Origin: Paracoccus seriniphilus
GTDB taxonomy: Bacteria > Pseudomonadota > Alphaproteobacteria > Rhodobacterales > Rhodobacteraceae
Assembly: GCF_028553745.1 (NCBI RefSeq)
Contig: NZ_CP067129.1
Span: 2,462,501 to 2,526,500 of the forward strand
Direction of reading: 5' to 3'
DNA length: 64,000 nucleotides
The notes under the pieces were generated by a model. It was not told the origin of the DNA. It ran no database searches and saw nothing but the letters and a program-made list of their open reading frames with translations. The position numbers and the translations under genes were made by a program. How positions within the stretch are numbered: the first letter of the stretch is position 1; the number at the start of each line of letters is the position of its first letter. Of the stretch, positions 1 to 8,944 are shown piece after piece.

Positions 1-968
1 GCGTCAGCCGCAAATCCGTCCTGCCGGTGATCGAAGAACTGAACGGGCTGCTGTTCTATCCGGTGCAATATGAGGGCGAGGAATCCTCGAAGAACGTCAT
101 CTATACCGGTGCCGCCCCCAACCAGCAGGCCATTCCGGCTGTCGAATACATGACCGAGGAACTGGGCGTCGAGAAATGGGCGCTTCTGGGCACCGATTAC
201 GTCTATCCGCGCACTACCAACAATATCCTGGAAAGCTATCTTCAGGAACAGGGCGTGGCCGAGGATGATATCTTCGTCAATTACACGCCCTTCGGCCATT
301 CGGACTGGTCCAAGATCGTCTCGGATGTCGTCGCCCTTGGGGCCGATGGCAAGAAGGTCGGCGTGGTTTCGACCATCAATGGCGATGCCAATGTCGGTTT
401 CTACAAGGAACTGGCCGCAGCGGGCGTCAGCGCCGATGATATTCCGGTCATGGCCTTCTCGGTCGGCGAAGAGGAACTGTCGGGTCTGGATACCGCCAAT
501 CTCGTCGGTCATCTGGCCGCCTGGAACTATTTCCAGACCGCTGAATCGGATGAAAACGCCGCCTTCATCGAAGAATGGCACAAGTTCACCGATGACAGCC
601 GTGTCACCAATGACCCGATGGAGGCGACGATGATCGGCTTCAACGCATGGGTCGCGGCGGTCGAAAAGGCCGGCACCACCGATGTCGACCCGGTGCTGGA
701 TGCCATTGTCGGTGTCGAGGTGCCCAATCTGACCGGCAGCACGGCGCAGGTTCTGCCCAACCACCATCTGACCAAGCCGGTGCTGATCGGTGAAATCCGC
801 GAGGATGGCCAGTTCGACATCGTCAGCCAGACCGATCCGGTCCCCGGTGATGCCTGGACCGACTTCCTGCCTGAATCCGCCGTTCTGGATGCGGATTGGC
901 CGGGCAAGGACTGCGGCATGTTCAACACCGAAACCGACACCTGCGTTCAGGTTCAGTCGAACTACTGA
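1..968 (+). CDS. urtA: Urea ABC transporter substrate-binding protein UrtA, 3' part
   Basis: The reading frame is open from base 3, so the N-terminus and signal peptide lie before the window; about 321 residues are visible. It is the periplasmic urea-binding component of the UrtABCDE importer, of the type I amide-binding branch related to LivJ/FmdD. The visible part starts in the conserved core (SRKSVLPVIEELNGLLFYPV) and continues through TGAAPNQQAIPAV, both characteristic of UrtA rather than of general branched-chain amino-acid binders. It ends with CGMFNTETDTC near the C-terminus. It is the first gene of urtABCDE and is separated from urtB by a short hairpin-containing gap, which could let it be made in excess of the permease. 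The family assignment is secure; substrate preference for urea over short amides is inferred from the full operon. Confidence 0.93.
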   Translation, partial: VSRKSVLPVIEELNGLLFYPVQYEGEESSKNVIYTGAAPNQQAIPAVEYMTEELGVEKWALLGTDYVYPRTTNNILESYLQEQGVAEDDIFVNYTPFGHSDWSKIVSDVVALGADGKKVGVVSTINGDANVGFYKELAAAGVSADDIPVMAFSVGEEELSGLDTANLVGHLAAWNYFQTAESDENAAFIEEWHKFTDDSRVTNDPMEATMIGFNAWVAAVEKAGTTDVDPVLDAIVGVEVPNLTGSTAQVLPNHHLTKPVLIGEIREDGQFDIVSQTDPVPGDAWTDFLPESAVLDADWPGKDCGMFNTETDTCVQVQSNY

Positions 969-980
969 TCCACAAGACCC

Positions 981-1002
981 GAAGGGGCGTCCTCGCCCCT
1001 TC
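981..1002 (+). terminator. Hairpin between urtA and urtB, possible attenuator
   Basis: A perfect 9-bp inverted repeat (gaaggggcg / cgccccttc) with a TCCT loop lies 12 nt after the urtA stop. No T-run follows, so it is not a classical terminator. A stable hairpin here would protect the urtA 3' end or partly stop transcription into urtB, a common arrangement for ABC binding-protein genes. The role is inferred. Confidence 0.5.
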
Positions 1003-1032
1003 CCTCCTTCGGATTTCAGGAAAGACAGCGCC

Positions 1033-2967
1033 ATGACCAAATGCTCCCACAGGCTGATTGTGACCCTGCTGGCATGTCTGCTGCTGATCCCCGCACTACC
1101 GGTCCGGGCGAATGACGCGCTGCAGGCGGTCGTGACGGACAATATCGCGCAGATCAAGAAGCCTTCGCGCCGCACGGTCGGCCCGCTGATCGAGCAGATC
1201 GCCGATACCGGCCCCGAGGGTATCTCGCTGCTGACCGCATGGGCGGACCGACGGCTGGGCGTCACCGAAGACGGGCGTCTGCTGATCCTTCACGATGAGG
1301 ACATGACCGATGCGATCACCGGCGTGGTGGCTGCCGATGCCGACCCGAAGATGCTGAGGCCCAATTCCGGCGTGCGCGGGCTGATCGAATCGGCGCTGGT
1401 CGCCAGCCAGATTTCCGCCCCCGACCCCGCCATTCGCGCCGCCGCGCTGGACAGCATTGCGCGATCGGGCAGCGCCGAACATCTGATCGCCCTGACCGAG
1501 GCCCCACCCGACCCGGATGCGCAATTGCAGGCCCGCCGCGACCGGCTGCAAACCCTGCTGACCATTCAATATGGCGATGATCCGGCCCTTCGCGTCGCTG
1601 CCATAGAGGAACTCAGCGGCGACATCTCGCTGGATTTCCGTGCCGTTCTGAACCCGCTGCTGGCAACCCGCCTGATCGCCGCGACCGGGGAACCCACCGG
1701 CGTCAATATCGCCCGCGAGCTGGAACCGGGCAGCGACGAGCTGCCGCGCGAAGCCGCCTATGATCTGCTGAAGGCCGATGGCGTGGCCGAGCCGCGCCTG
1801 ACCCCGACGGCTCAGCGCGAGGCGCTGGCCGCCCATATCGTCGATGGCAAGGTTGGCGGCGTCGCTCTGGCAAATCTGAACGACCCACAGGCCCGGGACC
1901 GCGCCTATATGGCGCTGGAGGCCGAGGGCGGCGTTCCCCCTGCCGCAACCGAGGCCGAGGTTCAATCCGCCATCGACGCCTATCGCTATTTCGAAATCTA
2001 TGCCGAGGCCGATTCCAGCGTCACCGATGCCGCAGCAGCCGCACAGCGCGCCGCGCAGACCCGCCTTGTCACCATGAAGGGCATTGATCTGGGGCTGGAC
2101 GCGCTGTCGCTGGCCTCGATCTATTTCCTCGCGGCCATCGGGCTGGCGATCACCTTTGGCGTGATGGGCGTGATCAATATGGCCCATGGCGAGTTCATCA
2201 TGATGGGTGCCTATACCGGCTATGTCGTGCAAGGGTTGATCAGCGACCGCACCATGTCACTGATCGTGGCGCTGCCCGCGGCCTTCGCCGTGACCTTTGT
2301 TGCCGGAGTGATCCTTTATCGGCTGGTCATCCGGCATCTGGCGAAACGCCCGCTGGAGACCCTGCTGGCGACATTTGGCGTCTCGATCGCGCTGCAGCAG
2401 TTGGCCAAGAACATCTTTGGCACGCAGGCCCGACCGCTGACTGCGCCGGGATGGCTGGAGGGCGCCATCACCATCAATGACGTCATCTCGATCAGCACCA
2501 TCCGTGTGGCGATCTTCGTGCTGGCGTTGCTGTTTCTGGGCCTGTTCCTGTTCATCATGAAACGCACGCGCCTCGGGCTGGAGGTGCGCGCCGTCACCCA
2601 GAACCCCGGCATGGCCGCTTCGATGGGCATCAATCCCGACCGCATCGCGATGATGACCTTTGGCCTTGGTTCGGGCATCGCGGGGATTGCGGGCGTGGCC
2701 ATCGGCCTGTTCGCTCAGGTCACATCCGAGCTGGGCCAGCAATATATCGTCCAGAGCTTCATGACCGTGGTCGTCGGCGGAGTCGGCAATATCTGGGGCA
2801 CCCTGGCCGGTGCCGGCCTGATCGGCGTGCTGTCAAAAGTGATTGAATCCTTCAACCCGTCGAACACGCTGGCGGCGCAGACCTTCATGATCCTGTTCAT
2901 CGTGATCTTCATCCAGTTCCGGCCGCGCGGGATCATTCCGCAGCGTGGCCGCGCCGCGGAGGCATGA
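1033..2967 (+). CDS. urtB: Urea ABC transporter permease UrtB with long N-terminal periplasmic region
   Basis: Inner-membrane permease subunit of the urea importer (LivH family), 644 residues. The chosen ATG begins a clear signal peptide (MTKCSHRLIVTLLACLLLIP, then ALPVRA) and follows the urtA stop; the open frame extends further upstream but overlaps urtA. Residues about 27-347 form an alpha-helical, HEAT-like periplasmic extension. The permease proper begins near residue 348 (MKGIDLGLDALSLASIYFLA) and contains the LivH signature GVINMAHGEFIMMGAYTGY, with about eight membrane segments. The long N-terminal extension occurs in many proteobacterial UrtB proteins. The stop is followed after one base by urtC, so the two are probably translationally coupled. 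Confidence 0.93.
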   Translation: MTKCSHRLIVTLLACLLLIPALPVRANDALQAVVTDNIAQIKKPSRRTVGPLIEQIADTGPEGISLLTAWADRRLGVTEDGRLLILHDEDMTDAITGVVAADADPKMLRPNSGVRGLIESALVASQISAPDPAIRAAALDSIARSGSAEHLIALTEAPPDPDAQLQARRDRLQTLLTIQYGDDPALRVAAIEELSGDISLDFRAVLNPLLATRLIAATGEPTGVNIARELEPGSDELPREAAYDLLKADGVAEPRLTPTAQREALAAHIVDGKVGGVALANLNDPQARDRAYMALEAEGGVPPAATEAEVQSAIDAYRYFEIYAEADSSVTDAAAAAQRAAQTRLVTMKGIDLGLDALSLASIYFLAAIGLAITFGVMGVINMAHGEFIMMGAYTGYVVQGLISDRTMSLIVALPAAFAVTFVAGVILYRLVIRHLAKRPLETLLATFGVSIALQQLAKNIFGTQARPLTAPGWLEGAITINDVISISTIRVAIFVLALLFLGLFLFIMKRTRLGLEVRAVTQNPGMAASMGINPDRIAMMTFGLGSGIAGIAGVAIGLFAQVTSELGQQYIVQSFMTVVVGGVGNIWGTLAGAGLIGVLSKVIESFNPSNTLAAQTFMILFIVIFIQFRPRGIIPQRGRAAEA

Positions 2968-2968
2968 C

Positions 2969-4204
2969 ATGAGCCGCAAACCCCTTATCCTGCGCAACCC
3001 TTCGATTCTTGTCGTGCTGGCAGTGCTGGCGGTCTTTACGGCGACCGTCACCCTGCTCAGCCAGGCCTATGGCACCGGGGCGATTCCGACCTCGATGGTC
3101 AAGGTTCTGGGCAAGACCCTGTGCCTTGCGCTGGCCGCCGTCGCCATGGATCTGGTCTGGGGCTATCTGGGCATCCTGTCGCTTGGCCAGATGGCATTCT
3201 TCGGGCTGGGAGGCTACATGATCGGCCAGTGGCTGATGTATGCCCGCACCGAGGCCATCGTCGCGACCTCGATGGCGCAAAGCCCGATTCCCCCCACCCC
3301 GCTGGAATTGCAGGAGGGCGTGGCAAATCAGATATTCGGCGTGGTCGGCTCTGCCGATCTGCCGCTGGTCTGGAGTTTCGCCCACTCCCTGTCTGCCCAG
3401 CTTGCGCTGGTCGTGCTGGTGCCGGGGCTTCTGGCGCTGGTCTTTGGCTGGCTGGCCTTTCGCAGCCGCGTCAACGGCGTCTATCTGTCGATCCTGACGC
3501 AGGCCATGACCCTGGCCCTTGCGCTGTGGCTGTTTCAGAACGACAGCGGTTTTCGCGGCAATAACGGCCTGTCCGGCCTGCAGAACATTCCGGGGCTGGA
3601 AGATGTCGGTCAGGCGCGCCTGTCGGTCTGGTTCCTCTGGGCCTCGGCCGCGATGCTGGGGCTGGTCTATCTGCTGGCGGCATGGGTGGTCAGCGGCAAG
3701 TTCGGCAGCGTCGTGCGCGCCATCCGCGACGATGAAACCCGCGTGCGGTTTCTGGGCTATCCGGTCGAGGGCTTCAAACTGGCCGTCTTTACCCTTGCCG
3801 CGATGATTACGGCCATCGCCGGGGCGCTGTATTATCCGCAGGCCGGCATCATCAATCCGGCGGAAATGGCCCCCATCGCATCGATCTATCTGGCGGTCTG
3901 GGTGGCCATTGGCGGGCGCGGGCGGCTGTATGGCGCGATTGTCGGGGCGGTGGTCGTGTCCCTGCTGTCCAGCTGGTTCACCGGTGGCCGCGCCCCGGCC
4001 ATCGAGCTGCCTTTCTACACGGTCAACTGGGTCGATTGGTGGCAGGTGCTGCTGGGATTGAGTTTCGTTCTGGTCACGCTGTTCGCGCCACGCGGCATTG
4101 CCGGAATCGTCGACTGGCTGGGCGGCGTGCTGCCACCGCGCCGACATGGCCGTGACCTTGGCCCCGATCAGGGGGCCCTGCAGGAAAAGGAGGCCAAGGC
4201 ATGA
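2969..4204 (+). CDS. urtC: Urea ABC transporter permease UrtC
   Basis: Second membrane permease (LivM family), 411 residues, pairing with UrtB. The ATG was chosen one base after the urtB stop (TGA C ATG), giving the expected start MSRKPLILRNPSILVVLAVL. It has about ten hydrophobic segments and the LivM hallmarks DLVWGYLGILSLGQMAFFGLGG, given here in two parts (DLVWGYLGIL, SLGQMAFFGLGG), and RAIRDDETRVRFLGY, the cytoplasmic EAA-like loop that contacts the ATPases. A segment of about 50 residues (near 85-135) lengthens a loop relative to LivM and is usual for UrtC. It overlaps urtD by the ATGA motif. Confidence 0.93.
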   Translation: MSRKPLILRNPSILVVLAVLAVFTATVTLLSQAYGTGAIPTSMVKVLGKTLCLALAAVAMDLVWGYLGILSLGQMAFFGLGGYMIGQWLMYARTEAIVATSMAQSPIPPTPLELQEGVANQIFGVVGSADLPLVWSFAHSLSAQLALVVLVPGLLALVFGWLAFRSRVNGVYLSILTQAMTLALALWLFQNDSGFRGNNGLSGLQNIPGLEDVGQARLSVWFLWASAAMLGLVYLLAAWVVSGKFGSVVRAIRDDETRVRFLGYPVEGFKLAVFTLAAMITAIAGALYYPQAGIINPAEMAPIASIYLAVWVAIGGRGRLYGAIVGAVVVSLLSSWFTGGRAPAIELPFYTVNWVDWWQVLLGLSFVLVTLFAPRGIAGIVDWLGGVLPPRRHGRDLGPDQGALQEKEAKA

Positions 4205-4941
4205 GTGCGCTTCTGGAAGTAGACGGTATCTCGGTCAGTTTCGACGGGTTCAAGGCGATCAACGGTCTGTCCTTCAGCATCGGTCCGGCCGAGCTGCGCG
4301 CGGTGATCGGCCCCAATGGCGCCGGCAAGACGACCTTCATGGATATCGTCACCGGCAAGACCCGCCCGGATGAGGGCCGGGTGCTGTGGGGCGAAAGCTC
4401 GGTTTCGCTGCTGAAGCTGAACGAGGCCCAGATTGCCCGTGCGGGGGTCGGGCGCAAGTTCCAGCGCCCCACCGTCTTCGAGGATCAATCGGTCGCCGAC
4501 AATCTGACCATGGCGCTGAAGGCCAATCGAAGCCCCTTCCCGGTGCTGTTCTGGAAGCCCTCGCCGCAATCCCGGGCGCGCGTGGCCGAACTGGCCGAAG
4601 AGGTCGGCCTGGCCGGACAGACCGCGCGCAAGGCTGGAGAATTGAGCCACGGCCAGAAGCAATGGCTGGAAATCGGCATGTTGCTGGCGCAGGAACCGCG
4701 CCTGCTGTTGGTCGACGAACCGGCGGCAGGGATGACTCTGGCCGAGCGCGAACAAACCACCACCCTGCTGAAACGGCTGGCCGAAACGCGGGCCGTGGTG
4801 GTCGTGGAACATGACATGGATTTCGTGCGCCGGCTGGATTGCAAGGTTACCGTGCTGCATCAGGGCGCAGTTCTGGCCGAAGGCTCGCTGGACCATGTCA
4901 CCCGCAATCCCGACGTGATCGAAGTCTATCTGGGGCGCTGA
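4201..4941 (+). CDS. urtD: Urea ABC transporter ATP-binding protein UrtD
   Basis: First of two ATPases of the urea importer (LivG family), 246 residues. Walker A GPNGAGKTT is at residues 37-45, the ABC signature variant LSHGQ near 148 and Walker B LLLVDEP near 170, followed by an H-loop in VVEHDMDFV. The signature has H in place of the usual second G (LSGGQ), a variant common in UrtD. It starts inside the urtC stop (ATGA) and its own stop is one base before urtE, so production of C, D and E is probably coupled. Confidence 0.95.
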   Translation: MSALLEVDGISVSFDGFKAINGLSFSIGPAELRAVIGPNGAGKTTFMDIVTGKTRPDEGRVLWGESSVSLLKLNEAQIARAGVGRKFQRPTVFEDQSVADNLTMALKANRSPFPVLFWKPSPQSRARVAELAEEVGLAGQTARKAGELSHGQKQWLEIGMLLAQEPRLLLVDEPAAGMTLAEREQTTTLLKRLAETRAVVVVEHDMDFVRRLDCKVTVLHQGAVLAEGSLDHVTRNPDVIEVYLGR

Positions 4942-4942
4942 T

Positions 4943-5650
4943 ATGCTGGAAGCAAGAAAACTGACCCTTCACTATGGTGGCAGCCAGATCCTGCATGGCA
5001 TAGACATTGCCGCCCGGCCCGGTGCCGTCACCTGCGTCATGGGCAACAACGGCGTGGGCAAGACCTCGTTGATGAACCTGCTGGCGGGCCGCCATCCGCG
5101 ATCCGGCGGCAGCTTGCGTTTCGCCGGCAGGGAACTGGGTCGCGTCACCGCCCAGGGCCTTGCACGAATGGGAGTTGGCTATGTTCCGCAAGGCCGCGCC
5201 ATCTTTCCCATGCTGACGGTGCGCGAGAACATGGAAACCGGCTTTGCCTGTTTGCCACGCGGCGCACGCGTGATCCCGGACGAGATTTTCGAGAGCTTTC
5301 CGGTTCTGGCCGAAATGGCCCATCGGCGCGGGGGTGATCTGTCAGGCGGGCAACAGCAACAGCTGGCCATCGCGCGGGCGCTGATTACCAAGCCACGTGT
5401 CCTGTTGCTGGACGAGCCGACCGAGGGGATCCAGCCCAATATCATCGCGCAGATCGGCCGGGTGATCGCCGATCTGCGCGATCGCGGCGACATGGCCATC
5501 GTTCTGGTCGAGCAATTCTTCGATTTTGCCTGGGATCTGGGGGATGAATTCCTGGTGCTGGAACGTGGCCGCGCGGTGGCCCAGGGGGCCAAGGCGGAAT
5601 TGCGGCGCGAGGATCTGCACGCTCGCCTGGCGGCACATGCGGCGGCGTGA
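4943..5650 (+). CDS. urtE: Urea ABC transporter ATP-binding protein UrtE
   Basis: Second ATPase (LivF family), 235 residues, forming the heterodimeric motor with UrtD. Walker A GNNGVGKTS is at residues 34-42, the signature LSGGQQQQLAIARAL near 132 and Walker B VLLLDEPTEGIQPNI near 156. The D-loop wording TEGIQPNI is typical of UrtE. It is the last gene of the urtABCDE operon; the urease genes often found next to this transporter are not in the window. It faces holC across a 33-bp gap that carries a copy of a repeated 23-bp sequence. Confidence 0.95.
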   Translation: MLEARKLTLHYGGSQILHGIDIAARPGAVTCVMGNNGVGKTSLMNLLAGRHPRSGGSLRFAGRELGRVTAQGLARMGVGYVPQGRAIFPMLTVRENMETGFACLPRGARVIPDEIFESFPVLAEMAHRRGGDLSGGQQQQLAIARALITKPRVLLLDEPTEGIQPNIIAQIGRVIADLRDRGDMAIVLVEQFFDFAWDLGDEFLVLERGRAVAQGAKAELRREDLHARLAAHAAA

Positions 5651-5660
5651 GTTTCCGTTC

Positions 5661-5683
5661 GGGTATTTGGACGAAGAAGAAGG
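5661..5683 (+). repeat. 23-bp intergenic repeat, copy 1
   Basis: The sequence beginning GGGTATTTGGACGAAG and ending AAGAAGG fills the gap between the convergent urtE and holC genes and touches the holC stop codon. An identical 23-mer lies at 28763-28785 and an inverted copy with two mismatches at 54179-54201. All three lie just past the 3' end of a minus-strand gene. Its function is unknown. Confidence 0.75.
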
Positions 5684-6133
5684 CTAGCGCTTGCGCTCCC
5701 AGCGGCCGGATTCCTCGGACCAGTATTCAGCGGTGACGCCCGCCGCGGTCAGGGCCTTCCACTGGTCACGTGCACGTGCCACGGCCTGAGCGTCGGCGCC
5801 ATCGAAGATGATGCAGCATCTTTGCAAGGGCTCGCATTCATCCGCGGCGACTTCGGCACCGTCCAGCGCCATCAGGCAGGCAGGTCGATTGGGTGATGCC
5901 TGCCCGGCGATGGTCAGCAGGACAGGCTGGCGCGCATCATGGGGACCGCCTGCCAGCCCATGTGGAAGGAAGCCATTGCCCTGCCACAGATGACGGTCAA
6001 GCCGGTCCATGCGGTCGGGATCAGTGCCGCGCAATTCGACCCGCCATCCCTGCTGAAGCGATTTGCCGATCAGCACCGGCAGCAGCGTTTCGGCGGGCTG
6101 GCGGGTGAGATGGTAGAAAAGCGCATTGCCCAT
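5684..6133 (-). CDS. holC: DNA polymerase III chi subunit HolC
   Basis: Accessory subunit of the replicative clamp-loader complex, which in the family binds single-strand-binding protein and the psi subunit. The protein has 149 residues. Family features are the start MGNALFYHLTRQPAETLLP, the segment GKSLQQGWRVELRG, and the W-Q-G pair in HLWQGNGFLPHG followed by QPVLLT, all typical of DNA_pol3_chi. It lies 57 bp downstream of pepA on the same strand, the pepA-holC order widespread in proteobacteria, and is probably cotranscribed with it. Confidence 0.9.
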   Translation of the reverse strand: MGNALFYHLTRQPAETLLPVLIGKSLQQGWRVELRGTDPDRMDRLDRHLWQGNGFLPHGLAGGPHDARQPVLLTIAGQASPNRPACLMALDGAEVAADECEPLQRCCIIFDGADAQAVARARDQWKALTAAGVTAEYWSEESGRWERKR

Positions 6134-6190
6134 GGTTTGCCCCGTTCAGTGCCACCGGGACCAGCACCATGCCGTCCCGGCGGCGATCCA

Positions 6191-7672
6191 TCATTCCGAT
6201 TCGAACTGATCGCGAACCAGACGGTCCAGAGTCATCACACCCCAGCCGGTCGCGCCCTTGGGGGCCAGATCGGTGGCCGAAGGCGGCAGCGCGACCCCGG
6301 CGATGTCGATATGCGCCCAGGGCTGATCCTCGCGAATGAAGCGTTGCAGGAACTGCGCGGCCGTGATCGATCCTGCCGCACGGCCACCGGTGTTCTTCAT
6401 ATCGGCCAGGCGGGACTTGATCAGCTTGTCATAGGCCGGGGACAGCGGCAGACGCCAGGCGCCCTCGCCTTCCGAAGTAGCAGCCTTGAGGATGTTTTCC
6501 GCCAGTTTGTCGTCATTGGCAAAGACACCGGCGTTGTCGTGGCCCAGCGCGATGATGACCGCGCCGGTCAGCGTTGCCAGATCGATCACTGCGGCAGGCT
6601 GGAAGCGGGTTTGCGCATACCAAAGCACATCGGCCAGCACCAGGCGGCCTTCGGCATCGGTATTGATGACCTCGATCGTGTCGCCCTTCATGGACTTCAC
6701 GATATCGCCCGGACGTTGCGCCTTGCCGTCAGGCATGTTCTCGACCAGCCCGACCAGACCGACGACATTCGCCTTGGCGCGGCGCAGGGCCAGCGTGCGC
6801 ATCACTCCGGCGACCACTCCGGCGCCGCCCATATCCATGGTCATCTCTTCCATGCCGGCTGCCGGCTTGATCGAAATGCCGCCCGTATCAAAGACGACGC
6901 CCTTTCCGACCAGCGCAAGCGGGGCCTCGTCGCCGCCGCCATTCCAGCGCATCACCACGACTTTCGAGGGGCTTTCGCTGCCCTGGCCCACGGCCAGGAG
7001 GGCGCGCATGCCCAGTTCGGCCAGTTGCTCTTCGTCCAGAACCTCGACGGTCAGGCCAATTTCCTCCATCGCCTTGAGTCGGTCGGCGAAATCGGTCGTG
7101 GTCAGGACATTGGCCGGTTCATTGACCAGATCACGGGTAAAGAACACGCCCTCGGCCACGGCAGCAGCCGCACCGGCGGTCTTGGCCAATGCCTCGGGTT
7201 CCTGGGCCATGAAGGTCACGCGCGGCGCTTTCTGGGCGCTGTCACCTTCGTCCTGAGCGGATTTCGACTGATAGACGTCAAACTTGTATCCGCGCAAGGC
7301 AATGCCCAGGGCGACTTCATCGGCACGTCTGTGATTGCCGGCCAGGACAAGCGTATGGGACTTGCCCAGCTTTTCGCCGATGGTTGCACCGGCCTTGCGC
7401 GCCTCGACGACACTGGCCCTGTTGGACAGCATCACCAGCTGGATCGCTTCGGCAGACATTCCGGCGGGGAAAGCCAGTTCCAGTGCTTCGCCGGGTTTCA
7501 GCGCCTCCCAGGCCTGAGACTGGGTTGCGCGCTGGACGGCACTCCGGGCATGACGCGGCAGACCGCGGGGCAGCCTGGCCTCGGGCGTCATGAGCAGGAC
7601 CACCCGTCCATCATGCGCGGAGACCTGCTCGACGTCGGTTTCAGTGAAGGCGATTTCGACGGGTTGGGTCAT
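6191..7672 (-). CDS. pepA: Leucyl aminopeptidase (M17 family)
   Basis: Cytosolic di-metal aminopeptidase of family M17, 493 residues, which removes N-terminal residues from peptides. The catalytic C-terminal domain shows the metal/substrate segment VGKGVVFDTGGISIKP, then EEMTMDMGGAG, and the family signature NTDAEGRLVLADVL. The N-terminal half carries the less conserved macro-like domain. The start is supported by GAGG seven bases upstream. It is divergent from lptF across 114 bp, as in Escherichia coli, where lptF and pepA are also divergent. PepA proteins of some bacteria also bind DNA in recombination and regulation; nothing here shows that. Confidence 0.95.
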   Translation of the reverse strand: MTQPVEIAFTETDVEQVSAHDGRVVLLMTPEARLPRGLPRHARSAVQRATQSQAWEALKPGEALELAFPAGMSAEAIQLVMLSNRASVVEARKAGATIGEKLGKSHTLVLAGNHRRADEVALGIALRGYKFDVYQSKSAQDEGDSAQKAPRVTFMAQEPEALAKTAGAAAAVAEGVFFTRDLVNEPANVLTTTDFADRLKAMEEIGLTVEVLDEEQLAELGMRALLAVGQGSESPSKVVVMRWNGGGDEAPLALVGKGVVFDTGGISIKPAAGMEEMTMDMGGAGVVAGVMRTLALRRAKANVVGLVGLVENMPDGKAQRPGDIVKSMKGDTIEVINTDAEGRLVLADVLWYAQTRFQPAAVIDLATLTGAVIIALGHDNAGVFANDDKLAENILKAATSEGEGAWRLPLSPAYDKLIKSRLADMKNTGGRAAGSITAAQFLQRFIREDQPWAHIDIAGVALPPSATDLAPKGATGWGVMTLDRLVRDQFESE

Positions 7673-7786
7673 TTCTTGTCCTCAAAGGTTGTTACCCGAG
7701 AACCTAGACACACTGCCAACCCTTTTCCAGAGCCTCCCTTCGGGCTAATCAGGGCGCAACGCCCGCGCAGAAAGCCCTTGCACACC

Positions 7787-8944
7787 ATGCCCCGGATCGA
7801 TCGCTATCTTCTTGGACTGTTGCTGACCCTGTTCGGCTTCTTTGCGCTGGTGCTGGTGTCGGTCTATTGGATCAACCGCGCCGTAAGCCTGTTTGACGAC
7901 CTGTTGAACGACGGACAGTCGGCACTGGTCGTGCTGGAGTTCACCGTGCTGACCCTGCCGCTGGTGATTTCCGTGGTTCTGCCGGTGGCGGCATTTGCTG
8001 CCGCGGCCTATGGCACCAACCGGCTTTCGGGGGAATCCGAACTGGTCGCCATGCAGGCCGCCGGGCTGTCACCCTGGCGGTTGGCACGCCCGGTTCTGGT
8101 CTTTGGCCTGTTTGTCGGCCTGCTGGTCGCCATCCTGGTGCATGGGCTGGTTCCAATGGCGCGCGCCAAGCTGGCTGAACGGCAAAGCGAAATCGCCGAA
8201 AACATCACTGCACAGTTCCTGCGGGCGGGCACATTCCAATATCCGACTGATGGTATCACCCTGTTCATTCGCGACATTGCCAGTGACGGGCGCCTGCTGG
8301 ATCTGTTCATCGAAGATGCACGCGATCCAGAGAACCAGACCACCTATACCTCGGAAGAGGCCCTGGTGGCGCGCAATGATTCGGGGCCTGTGCTGATATT
8401 GCTGAACGGCATGACGCAGAATCTGCGCTATGACGACGACAAGCGAAATCTGTCGGTGACCCGGTTTGAACAGCTCAGCTATGACCTTGGGGCGATGCTG
8501 ACCCCGAGAAGCGGCAAGAAGCGCGATCTGCGCGAATTCGGCACCCTGGCCTTGTTGTTTCCCGATCAGGAACTGCTCGACGCCACAGGTGCCGATGCCG
8601 GAGCGGCGCGCCGCGAGGCCCACGAGCGCATCGCGCAGCCCCTGCTGTCGCCTATCGCCGCGATGATCGGCTTCGCGACCCTGCTGATCGGCAGCTATTC
8701 GCGCTTTGGTGTCTGGCGACAAGTGATCTGGGCGATTGTCGGCCTGATCGCCGTGCAGTTCCTGACCAATGCCGCAGCCAATCAGGTCGGGCGCAATCCA
8801 GACCTGTGGCCGATGCTGTATCTGCCCGCCGCCATGGGGGGATTGCTGTGTGTCATGCTGCTTTGGCTGGCTGCGCGGCCCCGCCGCATCTGCCCGCGCG
8901 TGGCACTGGCTACTCGCCCGGCAGCCAAAAGGAGCGCGCCATGA
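7787..8944 (+). CDS. lptF: LPS export ABC transporter permease LptF
   Basis: One of two transmembrane subunits of LptB2FG, which extracts lipopolysaccharide from the inner membrane; 385 residues. The open frame runs much further upstream, but family length, the start MPRIDRYLLGLLLTLFGFF and the pepA gene opposite place the ATG here; an in-frame TTG lies three codons earlier. It has three N-terminal membrane helices, a periplasmic beta-jellyroll (about residues 130-265) and three C-terminal helices. The conserved LSGESELVAMQAAGLSPWRL segment contacts LptB. It overlaps lptG by ATGA. Confidence 0.94.
   Translation: MPRIDRYLLGLLLTLFGFFALVLVSVYWINRAVSLFDDLLNDGQSALVVLEFTVLTLPLVISVVLPVAAFAAAAYGTNRLSGESELVAMQAAGLSPWRLARPVLVFGLFVGLLVAILVHGLVPMARAKLAERQSEIAENITAQFLRAGTFQYPTDGITLFIRDIASDGRLLDLFIEDARDPENQTTYTSEEALVARNDSGPVLILLNGMTQNLRYDDDKRNLSVTRFEQLSYDLGAMLTPRSGKKRDLREFGTLALLFPDQELLDATGADAGAARREAHERIAQPLLSPIAAMIGFATLLIGSYSRFGVWRQVIWAIVGLIAVQFLTNAAANQVGRNPDLWPMLYLPAAMGGLLCVMLLWLAARPRRICPRVALATRPAAKRSAP

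Noticed and set aside
6204..6218. Second GAAC-N7-GAAC match resembling a LexA box
   Set aside because: It lies inside the 3' end of the pepA coding region, far from any start codon, so a chance match is likelier than an operator.
7673..7786. Riboswitch or other structured RNA in the pepA-lptF divergent region
   Set aside because: No conserved aptamer motif or strong hairpin was found; it looks like an ordinary divergent promoter region.
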